Source: Terriglobus albidus (lineage in GTDB: Bacteria; Acidobacteriota; Terriglobia; Terriglobales; Acidobacteriaceae). Taken from it: a stretch of 64,000 nt of DNA. The stretch is taken from assembly GCF_008000815.1 (NCBI RefSeq), contig NZ_CP042806.1, positions 1,364,001 through 1,428,000 of the forward strand. Direction: 5' to 3'. The position numbers and the translations under genes are program-made. The first letter of the stretch is position 1. Each line of letters starts with the position of its first letter. Shown here one piece after another: positions 18,356 to 26,435 of this stretch. The notes under the pieces are model-generated. The model was not told the DNA's origin and did no database searches. It saw only the letters and a list, made by a program, of their open reading frames with translations.

Positions 18356-18442
18356 AATTTGTCCTGGGAAAAGGGAAATCGTGCAGTTCCAAGTAAAGCG
18401 CGACTTTACCGGCTGGTCAACCGTTTGATTGTTACCGCTCCG

Positions 18443-19231
18443 TTAACGGGGGATGGTAAACATCCGGCTCCAGCGCGCGAGTCCATGGATACCTCGCTGC
18501 TGTTCCTCTGGCGCGGGCACGGAGAAATACACCAGCATCGGCATGCCCTCGGCGAACTCGCGCGGCATGAATCCCCAGTAGCGGCTGTCGCGGCTGTTGT
18601 TGCGATTGTCGCCCATCATGAAGTAATTGCCTGTTGGAAGAATAAGATCGCCGTTATCGATCAGCGTGCGCATCTGCATCCACCACTGTGCATCGATCTC
18701 AGGATCTGCATCGTGCAGCGTCGGAAAGTTATCGCGGAAATGGTCCGGCCGTGACGGTATGTAGATAGCATACGGCTCGTCGACCGGCTGGCTATTGATC
18801 AGCACACGTCCGCCTCTCAGGCGAATGCGCTCTCCCGGTTGCGCGATCATACGTTTCACCAGGTGATCATTCGCATCCAGCGGATTATGGAAGACAATGA
18901 TGTCTCCGCGACGTGGATTGCGATAAGGCATCAGCCAGTGCCACGCTCCACCGGGAGCGTATATCTGCTTATTTACCAACAGAAAGTCACCGACCAGAAG
19001 TGTGTTTTCCATCGAGCCGGAAGGAATCCGGTAAGGCTGCGCCAGGAAGGTGATGATGAAGATCGCTACCGTAATAATCGGCAGCAGGCTGGTGAATGCC
19101 TCCAGTGGGCCGTTTGCCGGCAGCTCTCGCCGGGTGACGATGACCGTCTTTCGCACAAACGTCTCTTCCGGCGTCTGTACGACGACCACTTCGGCGGCGG
19201 CTTCGACGATCTCGTCCTTCTGGTCAGACAT
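18443..19231 (-). CDS. lepB: Signal peptidase I
   Basis: A membrane-bound type I signal peptidase (262 residues from the start at 19231) that cleaves Sec and Tat signal peptides. A transmembrane helix lies at about residues 45-65 (LLPIITVAIFIITFLA). The catalytic serine is at about residue 73 in PSGSMENTL and the lysine base at about 126 in DHLVKRMIA, and the family box MGDNRNNSRDSRYWGF is present near residue 210. The start at 19231 overlaps the end of rnc by eight bases; a second ATG at 19252 would add seven residues and neither has a good ribosome site. It is translationally coupled to rnc, a pairing common in bacteria. Confidence 0.93.
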   Translation of the reverse strand: MSDQKDEIVEAAAEVVVVQTPEETFVRKTVIVTRRELPANGPLEAFTSLLPIITVAIFIITFLAQPYRIPSGSMENTLLVGDFLLVNKQIYAPGGAWHWLMPYRNPRRGDIIVFHNPLDANDHLVKRMIAQPGERIRLRGGRVLINSQPVDEPYAIYIPSRPDHFRDNFPTLHDADPEIDAQWWMQMRTLIDNGDLILPTGNYFMMGDNRNNSRDSRYWGFMPREFAEGMPMLVYFSVPAPEEQQRGIHGLARWSRMFTIPR

Positions 19232-19985
19232 CAGCGGCCAGCAGTCTTTCATAGGCTACGCGTGCGGCAGCCTGCTGTGCTTCCTTTTTCGTGCGCCCTT
19301 CGGCTTCGGCAGGAGCTTCGGTCTGTTCCCGCAGCTGCACCTGTACGCGAAAACGCTTCTTATGATCTGGGCCGCTCTCTTCTACGACTGTGTACTTTGG
19401 CTGGCCCTTGCCTCGCGCCTGCAGAAACTCCTGCAATGCGCTCTTGTAGTCCCCAATCGCTCCACCGAAACGCGCGCCCTCGGTGACCGCGATACTCAGC
19501 TCTTCGATCTTCGGAGCAATGACGTGCTGCTCGACGAACGCTCGTGCCGGCGGCAATCCGCCATCCAGATACATCGCGGCAATCACGGCCTCAAGAGCGT
19601 TTGAGAGCAGCGCACGTTTCTGGCGGCCGCCGCTCTGCTCCTCACCTCGCCCCAGGCGAAGGTAGTTGCCAAGAGTTAAGGTTTCGGCCACTTCACCCAG
19701 ATGCGAACGGCTTACCAGCAGAGCCCGCATGCGTGTCAGCTCACCCTCCGTTAATGCGGGGAAACGCATATACAGAGCTTCAGCGACAAGCAGACCCAGC
19801 ACGGCGTCGCCTACAAACTCAAGCTGCTCATTGTCCTTGCCGGCGGTTGCGACACTGGAGCTTTCGGCAGCAAGTGAGCTGTGTGTGAGTGCCGTTTCCA
19901 GCAGAGCCGGACGTTGGAACTTATGGCCCAGGGCCGACAGCAGGGAATCGAGCTCCGCCGGGCCGTTTTGTTTTTTCGCTCGCAT
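19224..19985 (-). CDS. rnc: Ribonuclease III
   Basis: A 253-residue RNase III, the double-strand-specific endonuclease that processes rRNA precursors and other duplex RNA. The catalytic signature NEQLEFVGDAVLG is present at about residues 52-64, and the second acidic motif in NALEAVIAAMYLDGG supplies the remaining metal ligands. A double-stranded RNA binding domain spans about 180-250 (DYKSALQEFLQARG, then GRTKKEAQQAAARVAYERLL). Length and layout are normal. It overlaps lepB by eight bases and lies 27 bases after the TPR gene, so these minus-strand genes probably share a transcript. Confidence 0.95.
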   Translation of the reverse strand: MRAKKQNGPAELDSLLSALGHKFQRPALLETALTHSSLAAESSSVATAGKDNEQLEFVGDAVLGLLVAEALYMRFPALTEGELTRMRALLVSRSHLGEVAETLTLGNYLRLGRGEEQSGGRQKRALLSNALEAVIAAMYLDGGLPPARAFVEQHVIAPKIEELSIAVTEGARFGGAIGDYKSALQEFLQARGKGQPKYTVVEESGPDHKKRFRVQVQLREQTEAPAEAEGRTKKEAQQAAARVAYERLLAADV

Positions 19986-20012
19986 TCAGGGACCTGGTCT
20001 CGCTCGCCGCTC

Positions 20013-21773
20013 TTACTTTGGCCGGTAAGCCTCTTTTTCCTTCTTGCCGGTGGGATCGATCGGCTCGTTATCTTCTTCGTCGCTGGTGGAGTGCTCCCTC
20101 TTCGGCGCCGCAAAGGGCTTCTTCAGTCCAGCTTCAGCCGCAAGCTTCGTGTCCGGACGAGCATCACGCACCGCGAGTGCTGCCTTGTACTCGCTGATGG
20201 CGCGAGGACGGTCCGGTTCGCGCTGCGTGTCATACATGCGCCCCAGGTAAATATGCGTCCAGGCCAGAGTGCGTGGGTCCTTGGAAAGCTTTAGCACCTG
20301 GTTGAACTCGTCAAGGGCAGAATCCGGATCGGCGTCCAGCACTGCGATGCGTGCTTTCAGATAGTGGGCTTGAGGGTTGTTCGGATTCACCGCCAGCGCT
20401 TTCTGCGCCATCTCGTCGGCGCCTGCGCGATCACCCTTCATCAGCTTGATCTCAGCGAGGTCTAGCCCCTTTGGCTGACGTACCGGTGTACGGCCCACAA
20501 ACTCGCGCGTGCCTTCAGGATAGAACTGAATGTTCTTCGCCACGCTGACCTGGTGTTGCACGTCCATGCCGTAGACGATCTCACCAATGCTGTCCTTCAG
20601 TGCCTCGTTGGTGTGCTCCAGTTGAGCCAGCTTGCCATAGAGATAATCGGTCAATACATAGCCGAGACGCATATCGCGATCGACCAGGCGCTGACGCACG
20701 ACCTCTGCCCGGCGTTCATAGTCGGCAAGGTCTGCTTCATACTTTTCCATGTCGCTACGCTGTTTGACCTGCGATGGCTTCTTCGGCTTCGGGAAGCCGA
20801 CATCCATCACGCGAGCTTCGATCGCCTTGATCATGCACTCGGTAGTCAGTGCCACCATGTCGTTCTTGTAGATGAACTCCAGCGGAGCGTCCTGCACCGT
20901 CTTCAGCAGCGGTGTCAGCCGGTCAATCGACTGCGGCCGGGCATAGATCATCGGTTCTACCAGGTAGTGCAGATACATGTGCCGTACATCATCCAGACGT
21001 ACCTCCGCGCCCTGCGTGGGAGAGAACACCACCACGTAGTCCAGGCCGTAGACGCGCGCATTCACTGCCGCCGGAGCGAACATCGGCTCCATGAAGACCA
21101 GGAAGCGCCGGCCATCGTAACTCGAAACCGGCTGGTGCAGATAGATGTTCGAATCCAGAATGGCCTTGGTCAGCGGATCGTGGATGCGGGCGATGAATTC
21201 TTCATACTCCGGACGATTGCGCACCCAGATCAGGTGGAGCTGCGTCGTTTCGGCAAAGGTGCGTAGCAGCGGCAGGATTTCGACGACCTGCGCGGCATCG
21301 GGTGGCAGCTCGGTCAGATCGGTGATCGGCGTCAGATCCGGCGGAGGGTTGAGATAGATGCCAAGTGAGACAAACTGCGAAAGATTCCGTGTCGAATCGC
21401 CCAGGTTGTGGGCGGAAATGTAAGCGCAGACTTTATCGCGGGCATCGCGAGCTTCGGCGCTGTCCTGCAGAGCGGCATTGAGGTCGTCGCGGACCTTCTG
21501 GCGCACTGGAGAAGAGTTGGTAAGGTCTGCGTCGTAGCCGCAGGCGTTCAACGCCGCTCCAATATCGAAGAGCGATTCGCTCGGTTCCAGTTGGATTCCG
21601 GAGCCGGCTCGCTCGACGCCACCCAGCCGCAAAGGGCCGGTTTGGGCCGGTTGTTGCGAGGTGGAATCCGACGGCGCCTGGGACGAAGACGAGCTGGAAG
21701 ACGATTGTTGTGCGGCTGCCGCCAGGGGCAGGGCGAAGAGTAATCCGAGCGAAATGATGCGATTAAAAGACAC
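20013..21773 (-). CDS. Secreted protein with C-terminal TPR repeats
   Basis: A 586-residue protein with a signal peptide (about residues 1-21), then a Ser/Gln-rich linker containing eight consecutive serines. A long middle domain (about 60-440) of unknown fold includes IYLNPPPDLTPITDLTELPPD and several Tyr/His-rich helices. Tetratricopeptide repeats follow at about 455-545 (ALAVNPNNPQAHYLKARIAV, WTHIYLGRMYDTQREPDRPR). The tail is acidic and basic. I do not recognise the middle domain; the combination is typical of conserved periplasmic acidobacterial proteins. It sits between the sigma/anti-sigma pair and rnc-lepB on the same strand, which hints at an envelope-related role. Confidence 0.8.
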   Translation of the reverse strand: MSFNRIISLGLLFALPLAAAAQQSSSSSSSSQAPSDSTSQQPAQTGPLRLGGVERAGSGIQLEPSESLFDIGAALNACGYDADLTNSSPVRQKVRDDLNAALQDSAEARDARDKVCAYISAHNLGDSTRNLSQFVSLGIYLNPPPDLTPITDLTELPPDAAQVVEILPLLRTFAETTQLHLIWVRNRPEYEEFIARIHDPLTKAILDSNIYLHQPVSSYDGRRFLVFMEPMFAPAAVNARVYGLDYVVVFSPTQGAEVRLDDVRHMYLHYLVEPMIYARPQSIDRLTPLLKTVQDAPLEFIYKNDMVALTTECMIKAIEARVMDVGFPKPKKPSQVKQRSDMEKYEADLADYERRAEVVRQRLVDRDMRLGYVLTDYLYGKLAQLEHTNEALKDSIGEIVYGMDVQHQVSVAKNIQFYPEGTREFVGRTPVRQPKGLDLAEIKLMKGDRAGADEMAQKALAVNPNNPQAHYLKARIAVLDADPDSALDEFNQVLKLSKDPRTLAWTHIYLGRMYDTQREPDRPRAISEYKAALAVRDARPDTKLAAEAGLKKPFAAPKREHSTSDEEDNEPIDPTGKKEKEAYRPK

Positions 21774-21833
21774 GGCTGATCAGTCTGACGTACCGGAATA
21801 GTCTACGTCAGCGGACCCTGCCTTGAAGAGGGG

Positions 21834-22514
21834 CTACCCCCGGACCGAGATGCCGGAGAAGGTAAGGATAATGCGGCTCCGCACCGGGGTTCCGAAGACC
21901 TTGGCCGGTTCGTAGACGCTCACCAGCAGCCGTTGCTCCAGGTTATGGCGGGCATCAGCCGAAAGCGTTCCGGAGACGATGCTGTAGTCGTAAATCTGCC
22001 CACGGGCGTTCAACAGGGCCTCGACGACGACAGGATTGTCTGCGTCGACCACGACGCCATCCATATTGGCGGCTGAATATTTGTAATGCGGCTGGCTGTA
22101 AGCACCCAGGTCGTCATCGGCCATGACCGACTGCGCCGTCGGCGTCACCGCCGTCAGCATGCCCAGCATGCCGCCCACGATGATGGTGGCGGAGGCCAGG
22201 CCGGCAGCGGTACGAAGCACGACTGGACGCAGAGTGTTGGCCCAGGCCAGCTCCAGGCGATCCTTCCAGGTCGTATTGCTCTTCACTTTTTCGTGTGAGA
22301 TGGCCAACCGCAGCTTCAAGCCCAGGTTCTCCGGAGCCTTTGCCGTGCCGATCATTGCCAGGCCGTGCTGCATCGTGCGCCAGCCAGCGAACTCCGCCTT
22401 GCAGGCTTTGCAGCTTTCGAGATGCGAACTGACATCCATCATCTCGTGACCGGTGAGAGCCCCGTCGAGATAGTCCGAAAAGAGGGAGCGCACATGTTCA
22501 CAGTTCGTATTCAT
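21834..22514 (-). CDS. Zinc-finger anti-sigma factor with TonB-like C-terminus
   Basis: A 226-residue membrane protein. The N-terminus carries the anti-sigma zinc-finger signature: Cys near residue 5 and HLESCKAC at about 36-43 (HxxxCxxC). A membrane helix at about 120-140 (ASATIIVGGMLGMLTAV) separates it from a periplasmic domain whose last 75 residues resemble a TonB C-terminal fold (VVVEALLNARGQIYDYSIVSG). By family knowledge it would hold the upstream ECF sigma factor inactive until an envelope signal arrives. The ATG at 22514 overlaps the sigma stop as ATGA, which fixes the start; a longer frame opens at 22532. Confidence 0.85.
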   Translation of the reverse strand: MNTNCEHVRSLFSDYLDGALTGHEMMDVSSHLESCKACKAEFAGWRTMQHGLAMIGTAKAPENLGLKLRLAISHEKVKSNTTWKDRLELAWANTLRPVVLRTAAGLASATIIVGGMLGMLTAVTPTAQSVMADDDLGAYSQPHYKYSAANMDGVVVDADNPVVVEALLNARGQIYDYSIVSGTLSADARHNLEQRLLVSVYEPAKVFGTPVRSRIILTFSGISVRG

Positions 22515-23212
22515 CGTGCAGCCTCCAACCACTTTTCCGTTGCTCGTTTGGATGCGGCGGCTCTCTGTTCGGATTCGAGAGCTTCGCGCGTTTCCAATGC
22601 CTGCCGCATCGCTGCCCGTCCGCGCATCAAACGGCTTTTTACCGTGCCCATGTTGATATCGAGAATCTCGGCGATCTCGTCATAGGCAAATCCTTCAATC
22701 TCGCGCAGGATCAGCACCGTCCGGAACGACTCCGGCACTTCATGCAGTGCTGCCTCCACCCGGGCGCGCATCTCGCTCTGGATGGCCTTATCGAACGGCG
22801 ATCCATCCCGCGAAGCTAATGTGTCCCGCAGCAGGAAGGTCTCTCCGGGGTCGTCCGATTCGAACTCTCCGTCGATGGTGATTTCCTGCTTCTTATGTCG
22901 CTTCCACCAGCGGCGCTGATTGCTTGCTTCATGCAGTGCAATCCGGTAGACCCAGGTTCTCAGCGAAGAGTCTCCATGAAAGCTTCCAATATTGCGGAAG
23001 ACTTTAATAAAGACGTCCTGGGTGATGTCGGCGGCGTCAGCCGGATCCTGCAGGCTGCGGGCAATCAGAGAATAGATGGGCTGCGAATACTGCCCGATCA
23101 GTTGCGCGAAGGCTTCTTCCGAGCCAGCCTTCAGCTCGGCCACCAAAGCGGCATCCTCCGCACGAATTCCGATCGCACTTACCAGGTTTCCCATCGCCGT
23201 TCCAGCCTGCAT
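22511..23212 (-). CDS. ECF RNA polymerase sigma factor (RpoE-like)
   Basis: A 233-residue ECF sigma factor. Region 2 at about residues 35-100 includes DPADAADITQDVFIKVFRNI and the -10 recognition helix RTWVYRIALHEASNQRRWWKR; region 4 at about 160-215 includes VPESFRTVLILREIEGFAYD and the helix-turn-helix EIAEILDINMGTVKSRLMRG. The segment between them (about 105-150) is acidic and longer than minimal. The gene overlaps its anti-sigma factor by four bases, so the two are translationally coupled. The frame could start at residue 7 (MGNLVS) instead. Its regulon is not visible; the TPR, rnc and lepB genes downstream may be co-transcribed. Confidence 0.92.
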   Translation of the reverse strand: MQAGTAMGNLVSAIGIRAEDAALVAELKAGSEEAFAQLIGQYSQPIYSLIARSLQDPADAADITQDVFIKVFRNIGSFHGDSSLRTWVYRIALHEASNQRRWWKRHKKQEITIDGEFESDDPGETFLLRDTLASRDGSPFDKAIQSEMRARVEAALHEVPESFRTVLILREIEGFAYDEIAEILDINMGTVKSRLMRGRAAMRQALETREALESEQRAAASKRATEKWLEAAR

Positions 23213-23530
23213 CGGGGGTGTCCTTTAAGGTACGACGTCCGGGATTTCCAAAGCAAATCGCCCTATCCCGGAGAGTGAGCAAAAAACTGCGCCGCCGGCG
23301 GCCGAGTGCTCGCTCACTCTAAAGAGATAGACACCAAAGGTTGCCTGAAATGTTCCCGTAACTGCAACTATTTTTGAGCCTTGCTCAAACAGGCAGCGCC
23401 AGGAAGGGGCCCTTCGGGTGGGTTTGCAACATCATTTAAGGCCCGAGCGGCATGTTTCGAGCCACGACTTTTCCGTCAGAACGCCATTTAAATCGATATC
23501 GGGCCACACGAGAGCCCGGAGGAGATATCG
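23213..23530. promoter_or_regulatory. Spacer upstream of the sigma operon and YXWGXW gene
   Basis: No gene is seen in these 318 bases. It contains a 12-base perfect palindrome GCCGCCGGCGGC at 23291-23302, and on the minus strand GGAAC at 23352-23356 followed 19 bases later by GTCTA at 23328-23332, which resembles an ECF sigma promoter though the spacing is two bases longer than usual. Autoregulation of the sigma gene is possible but unproven. Confidence 0.3.
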
Positions 23531-23833
23531 ATGAACAGAAAACCCATGCTCGCACTTCTAGGCGCCGCTCTCACCCTGTCTGCAGCTGCGGCAGAGGCGC
23601 AGGTTTATGTACGCATTGGGCCTCCCCCACCTGTACGCGAGGTCGTTCCCGTCCGCCCTGTCGGCCATCCAAACTGGGTCTGGCAACCTGGCTATCATCG
23701 CTGGGACGGCGGCCGTTACGTCTGGGTCCCCGGAGCCTATGCCGCTCCGCCACGCCCGTATGCACGCTGGGTGCCCGGCCACTGGGCCCGCCGTCCAGGC
23801 GGCTGGTACTGGATGGACGGCCACTGGAGATAA
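23531..23833 (+). CDS. Small secreted YXWGXW-repeat protein
   Basis: A 100-residue protein with a signal peptide (residues 1-23, ending AAAAEAQ) and a Trp/Tyr/Pro-rich mature part. It contains WVWQPGYHRWDGGRYVW and VPGHWARRPGGWYWMDGHW, the repeat pattern of the YXWGXW family found in small secreted proteins. The start is set by GGAGGAG at 23518-23524. Function of the family is unknown; a cell-surface location is inferred. It stands alone, followed by a terminator. Confidence 0.85.
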   Translation: MNRKPMLALLGAALTLSAAAAEAQVYVRIGPPPPVREVVPVRPVGHPNWVWQPGYHRWDGGRYVWVPGAYAAPPRPYARWVPGHWARRPGGWYWMDGHWR

Positions 23834-23841
23834 AGTCAACG

Positions 23842-23874
23842 CGGGCTGAAGGCGCTTCCTCGTCCTTCAGCCCG
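23842..23874 (+). terminator. Terminator of the YXWGXW gene
   Basis: Perfect 11-base stem CGGGCTGAAGG / CCTTCAGCCCG with an 11-base loop, followed by TTCGCTTT, starting eight bases after the stop codon. Confidence 0.8.
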
Positions 23875-23947
23875 TTCGCTTTGCCCGCGCCCCGGGTTTG
23901 ACTTGCCCCGCAAAGCAGGAGAAAATAAAAAAGTCCTTCCCGAGAGT

Positions 23948-24023
23948 GGGCCTGTGGCGCAGCTGGGAGCGCGCTTCCATGGCATGGAAGAGGTCATCGG
24001 TTCGATCCCGATCAGGTCCACCA
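23948..24023 (+). tRNA. tRNA-Ala, anticodon GGC
   Basis: A complete 76-base cloverleaf with encoded CCA: acceptor GGGCCTG / CAGGTCC (one G-U pair), D stem GCGC / GCGC, anticodon stem CTTCC / GGAAG with loop ATGGCAT giving anticodon GGC (reads GCC, alanine), and T arm ATCGG TTCGATC CCGAT. The discriminator is A. The degraded integrase just downstream suggests it has been used as an integration target. Confidence 0.97.
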
Positions 24024-24183
24024 AATAACCCCTTACAAATCAAATAGATGCCGGAATCAGGCCAACCCCTCTCTGACCAGTTTGGTGTCATTTGGTGTCA
24101 AATTTCCAAATACCGCTGGGTGCACCGCTGCGTTCTGGTGCTGTTTCGCAGGTTGCCGCCCGTCGTCTTTTCGCTTCTGGGAG

Positions 24184-24647
24184 TTCACGCCGATTCGTGA
24201 AAATCGGGGCTTCGGGAGAAGGATCAGGGACACCGTTCGTGCCAACACTGAAGATCATCCGCAAGGTTCGGGGGGAACGTGGATGAAGCCGAGGCTCTTC
24301 TTTGTCTTGCCCCAGGGACGGACCTTGCTCTTGTCGATCGTTTCCGCGATCTTCAAGGTGCAATCCTCGTACGAGAAGCACTTCCAGCGGAAGGCGAGCA
24401 ATTGGCTCGGACGCAGAGCGTTCGCCATATCCAGTTCCAACAGAATGCGATCCTGGAGCGCCAGTTGCGTGAGAGCAAGGCGAAGTTGATCCCAAGTGAG
24501 TGTGTGGTTGTATCGGTCTCGCGCAGCTCCGCTGGGGACCTTGCGCGCGGGATCCTTAATTGAGGAAGTCCTGATCGACTGCCTCGGCAAAGATGTCCCG
24601 AAATACCTCGCTATTCCCGGACGGTGGTACTGGCTGTTGACCAGCAA
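24184..24647 (-). pseudogene. Broken tyrosine recombinase (integrase) remnant
   Basis: The minus frame 24255-24647 encodes the middle of a phage-type integrase: KDPARKVPSGAARD, then LTWDQLRLALTQLALQDRI, the box I arginine region ANALRPSQLLAFRW, and KVRPWGKTKKSLGFIHVPPE. The N-terminal SAM-like domain is absent, being cut at the stop of the next gene. The frame ends at 24255, but the integrase-like text continues in another frame as VPDPSPEAPIFTNRREL to about 24184, so there is at least one frameshift, and the C-terminal His-Arg-Tyr catalytic part is missing. It lies 160 bases from tRNA-Ala, the usual place for an island integrase. Confidence 0.82.
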
Positions 24648-24648
24648 T

Positions 24649-24921
24649 CTACTTGAGATAGGAACGAACCAAGTCGATCAGATCCTCGGCTAGTTCTGGA
24701 GCAATACGCTCTTTGGATGATGCGGCCAGATGAAAGCGGATGTGATCTTCGAGGACCTCGGCCATCAACCCGTTGATGGCTCCACGAACTGCGGCCAGCA
24801 GCATGAGGAGGTCACCGCAATCCTTACCCGCGGTCAGGTCGCGCTCGAATGCGTCGAGTTGACCTCTAAGTTTCTTGCTCCGCATGAGGAGCTTTGCCTG
24901 TTCTCTATCTGAATGTGACAT
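24649..24921 (-). CDS. RcnR/CsoR-family metal-sensing repressor
   Basis: A 90-residue all-helical repressor of the CsoR/RcnR/FrmR family, which releases DNA when it binds metal. The start MSHSDREQAKLLMRS and the body GAINGLMAEVLEDHIRFHL resemble E. coli RcnR closely. The ligand positions are His3, Cys35, His60 and His64, the exact HCHH fingerprint of the nickel/cobalt sensor RcnR, not the Cys-His-Cys set of copper CsoR. The start at 24921 has GGGAGAAAG directly upstream. It is divergent from the czc-type operon and its operator-like G-tract lies in the shared promoter, so it very probably represses that pump. A frame opening at 24942 is less likely. Confidence 0.88.
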   Translation of the reverse strand: MSHSDREQAKLLMRSKKLRGQLDAFERDLTAGKDCGDLLMLLAAVRGAINGLMAEVLEDHIRFHLAASSKERIAPELAEDLIDLVRSYLK

Positions 24922-24930
24922 CTTTCTCCC

Positions 24931-24977
24931 TTGACTACCCACGGGGGGTATAGTACATACCTAGGAGGGGTATGTAC
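24931..24977 (+). promoter_or_regulatory. Sigma70-type promoter with G-tract operator for the efflux operon
   Basis: TTGACT at 24931-24936 and TACATA at 24954-24959 are 17 bases apart, a good -35/-10 pair reading into the efflux operon. The spacer contains TACCC then a G6 tract followed by TATAGTA, close to the known RcnR site (TACT-G6-N-AGTA). A second element, the perfect inverted repeat GTACATACC / GGTATGTAC (24953-24977), overlaps the -10 and start region. Repressor binding here would block transcription. Confidence 0.7.
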
Positions 24978-25130
24978 GCATTATCCTACTCCTTCCATCC
25001 TTTGAGATGGGAAAACACTTTGAACTCGCGGACGAGTGCCGTTTATGAGCCAATAAAACTCATCGGGTATCGTCGTATGGCTCGAAGTGGGATCTCTCCG
25101 GTCTTTGAACGAATCGTGGTGTCCGCTTTT

Positions 25131-26435
25131 ATGAAGAAAAAATATACAAAAATCCTTTTTGCCTCCGTTCTGGCATTTGGGGCGATCACGCTAGCGCATG
25201 GGCAACAGTCTAGAGACGTGCTCACCGTTGACCAGGCGGTGGATGAGGCAATCAAGCACAATCTTGACTTCCTCGCGCAGAAGTACGATCTCAGTGTTGC
25301 TGAGGCACAGATCGTTACCGCGAAATTGCGCCCCAACCCGCTGCTTACCCTGGATGCGGACCACCTCGACCTACTGGGGACCGGCTTCACTACCGCCGGG
25401 ACGAACCCGAACAACGGTGGTCCGGTGGAGTACAGCGTTCGTGGTGACTATCTCTACGAGCGTGGTGGGAAGCGCCAGGCCAGGACGGCGCTCGCCGTCG
25501 GCAACCGGGATGTGACTCGACTCTCGTTGGCAGATTCCGTGAGAGGGCTGATCCTGACGGTGCAGGGCGCGTTCGTGGACGTCCTGAATGCCAAGCAATC
25601 GCTGCAGCTCGCCCAGGAAAACCTGAAGACCTTTCAGGACATCGTCACCATCAATCAGACCCGGTTCAAGGATGGCGATATCGCGCAGGTTGAGTTGATG
25701 CGCTCCGAAGTTGCGGAGCTTCAGTATGCCAACGCCGTTCGCCAGGCGCAGTTGCAGGAGGTCTCAGCCTTGTCGCGGCTGCAGCTCCTGCTGGGACGCA
25801 CACCGTTGCAGCCGATCGATGTGCAGGGCGATCTCCGGGAGGATTTTCCCGACGGAACCAGGGAGGCCCTTTTCAATCTCGCGCTGCAGGACCGGCCTGA
25901 TCTACAGGCTCTGGTTCGCGATGAGGGACGGGCCGATGCCGACCTACGCCTGCAGAAGGCAAATGGAAAAGTAGATTGGCAGATCGGCGCGGAATACCGC
26001 CGGCAGACTGTCACCGCCCAGGCCAACACGCTGGGATTCTTTGTCCAGAGTCCGGTTGCTCTGTTCAACCGCAACCAGGGCGAGATTGCGCGGGCACAGC
26101 AGGCGCTGCTGCAAGCTCAGGCGCGTAGCCGCGCGATGAAGGCTACCGTACAGAATGACGTCGATCAGGCGTTTTTGCAGTATCAGGCCTCACGCGATAC
26201 TTTGCAGAACGTGGAGCGCTCGATGCTTGGCAAGGCGAAGGACGTCCGCAGTATCTCGGACTATGCCTACAAGCGAGGCGAGATCAGCCTAGTCGAATTT
26301 ATCGACGCCGTCCGCGCCTATAACGACACGATGCAAACCTACAATGACGCCCGCGCCGGTTACGCGCGGAGCCTCTACGGTCTCGACGCTGCGACCGGCT
26401 CCACTACAGCGGCTGGAAAGGTGCCACTGCCATGA
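25131..26435 (+). CDS. Heavy-metal efflux outer-membrane factor (CzcC/CusC-type)
   Basis: A TolC-family protein of 434 residues from the ATG at 25131, forming the outer-membrane exit duct of an RND metal pump. The signal peptide (KKKYTKILFASVLAFGAITLAHG) begins at this ATG, which is why it is preferred to the longer frame from 24972, whose start would lie inside the operator. Two OEP repeats with long helices are visible (LTVDQAVDEAIKHNLDFLAQ at the start of the first; ALFNLALQDRPDLQALVRDE in the second) with the typical RPDLQALV motif. It overlaps the next gene as ATGA. Metal specificity is not readable from this subunit. Confidence 0.9.
   Translation: MKKKYTKILFASVLAFGAITLAHGQQSRDVLTVDQAVDEAIKHNLDFLAQKYDLSVAEAQIVTAKLRPNPLLTLDADHLDLLGTGFTTAGTNPNNGGPVEYSVRGDYLYERGGKRQARTALAVGNRDVTRLSLADSVRGLILTVQGAFVDVLNAKQSLQLAQENLKTFQDIVTINQTRFKDGDIAQVELMRSEVAELQYANAVRQAQLQEVSALSRLQLLLGRTPLQPIDVQGDLREDFPDGTREALFNLALQDRPDLQALVRDEGRADADLRLQKANGKVDWQIGAEYRRQTVTAQANTLGFFVQSPVALFNRNQGEIARAQQALLQAQARSRAMKATVQNDVDQAFLQYQASRDTLQNVERSMLGKAKDVRSISDYAYKRGEISLVEFIDAVRAYNDTMQTYNDARAGYARSLYGLDAATGSTTAAGKVPLP

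Noticed and set aside
24972-25130. N-terminal extension of the efflux outer-membrane gene
   Set aside because: The longer start lies inside the operator and predicted transcription start; the signal peptide begins at 25131.
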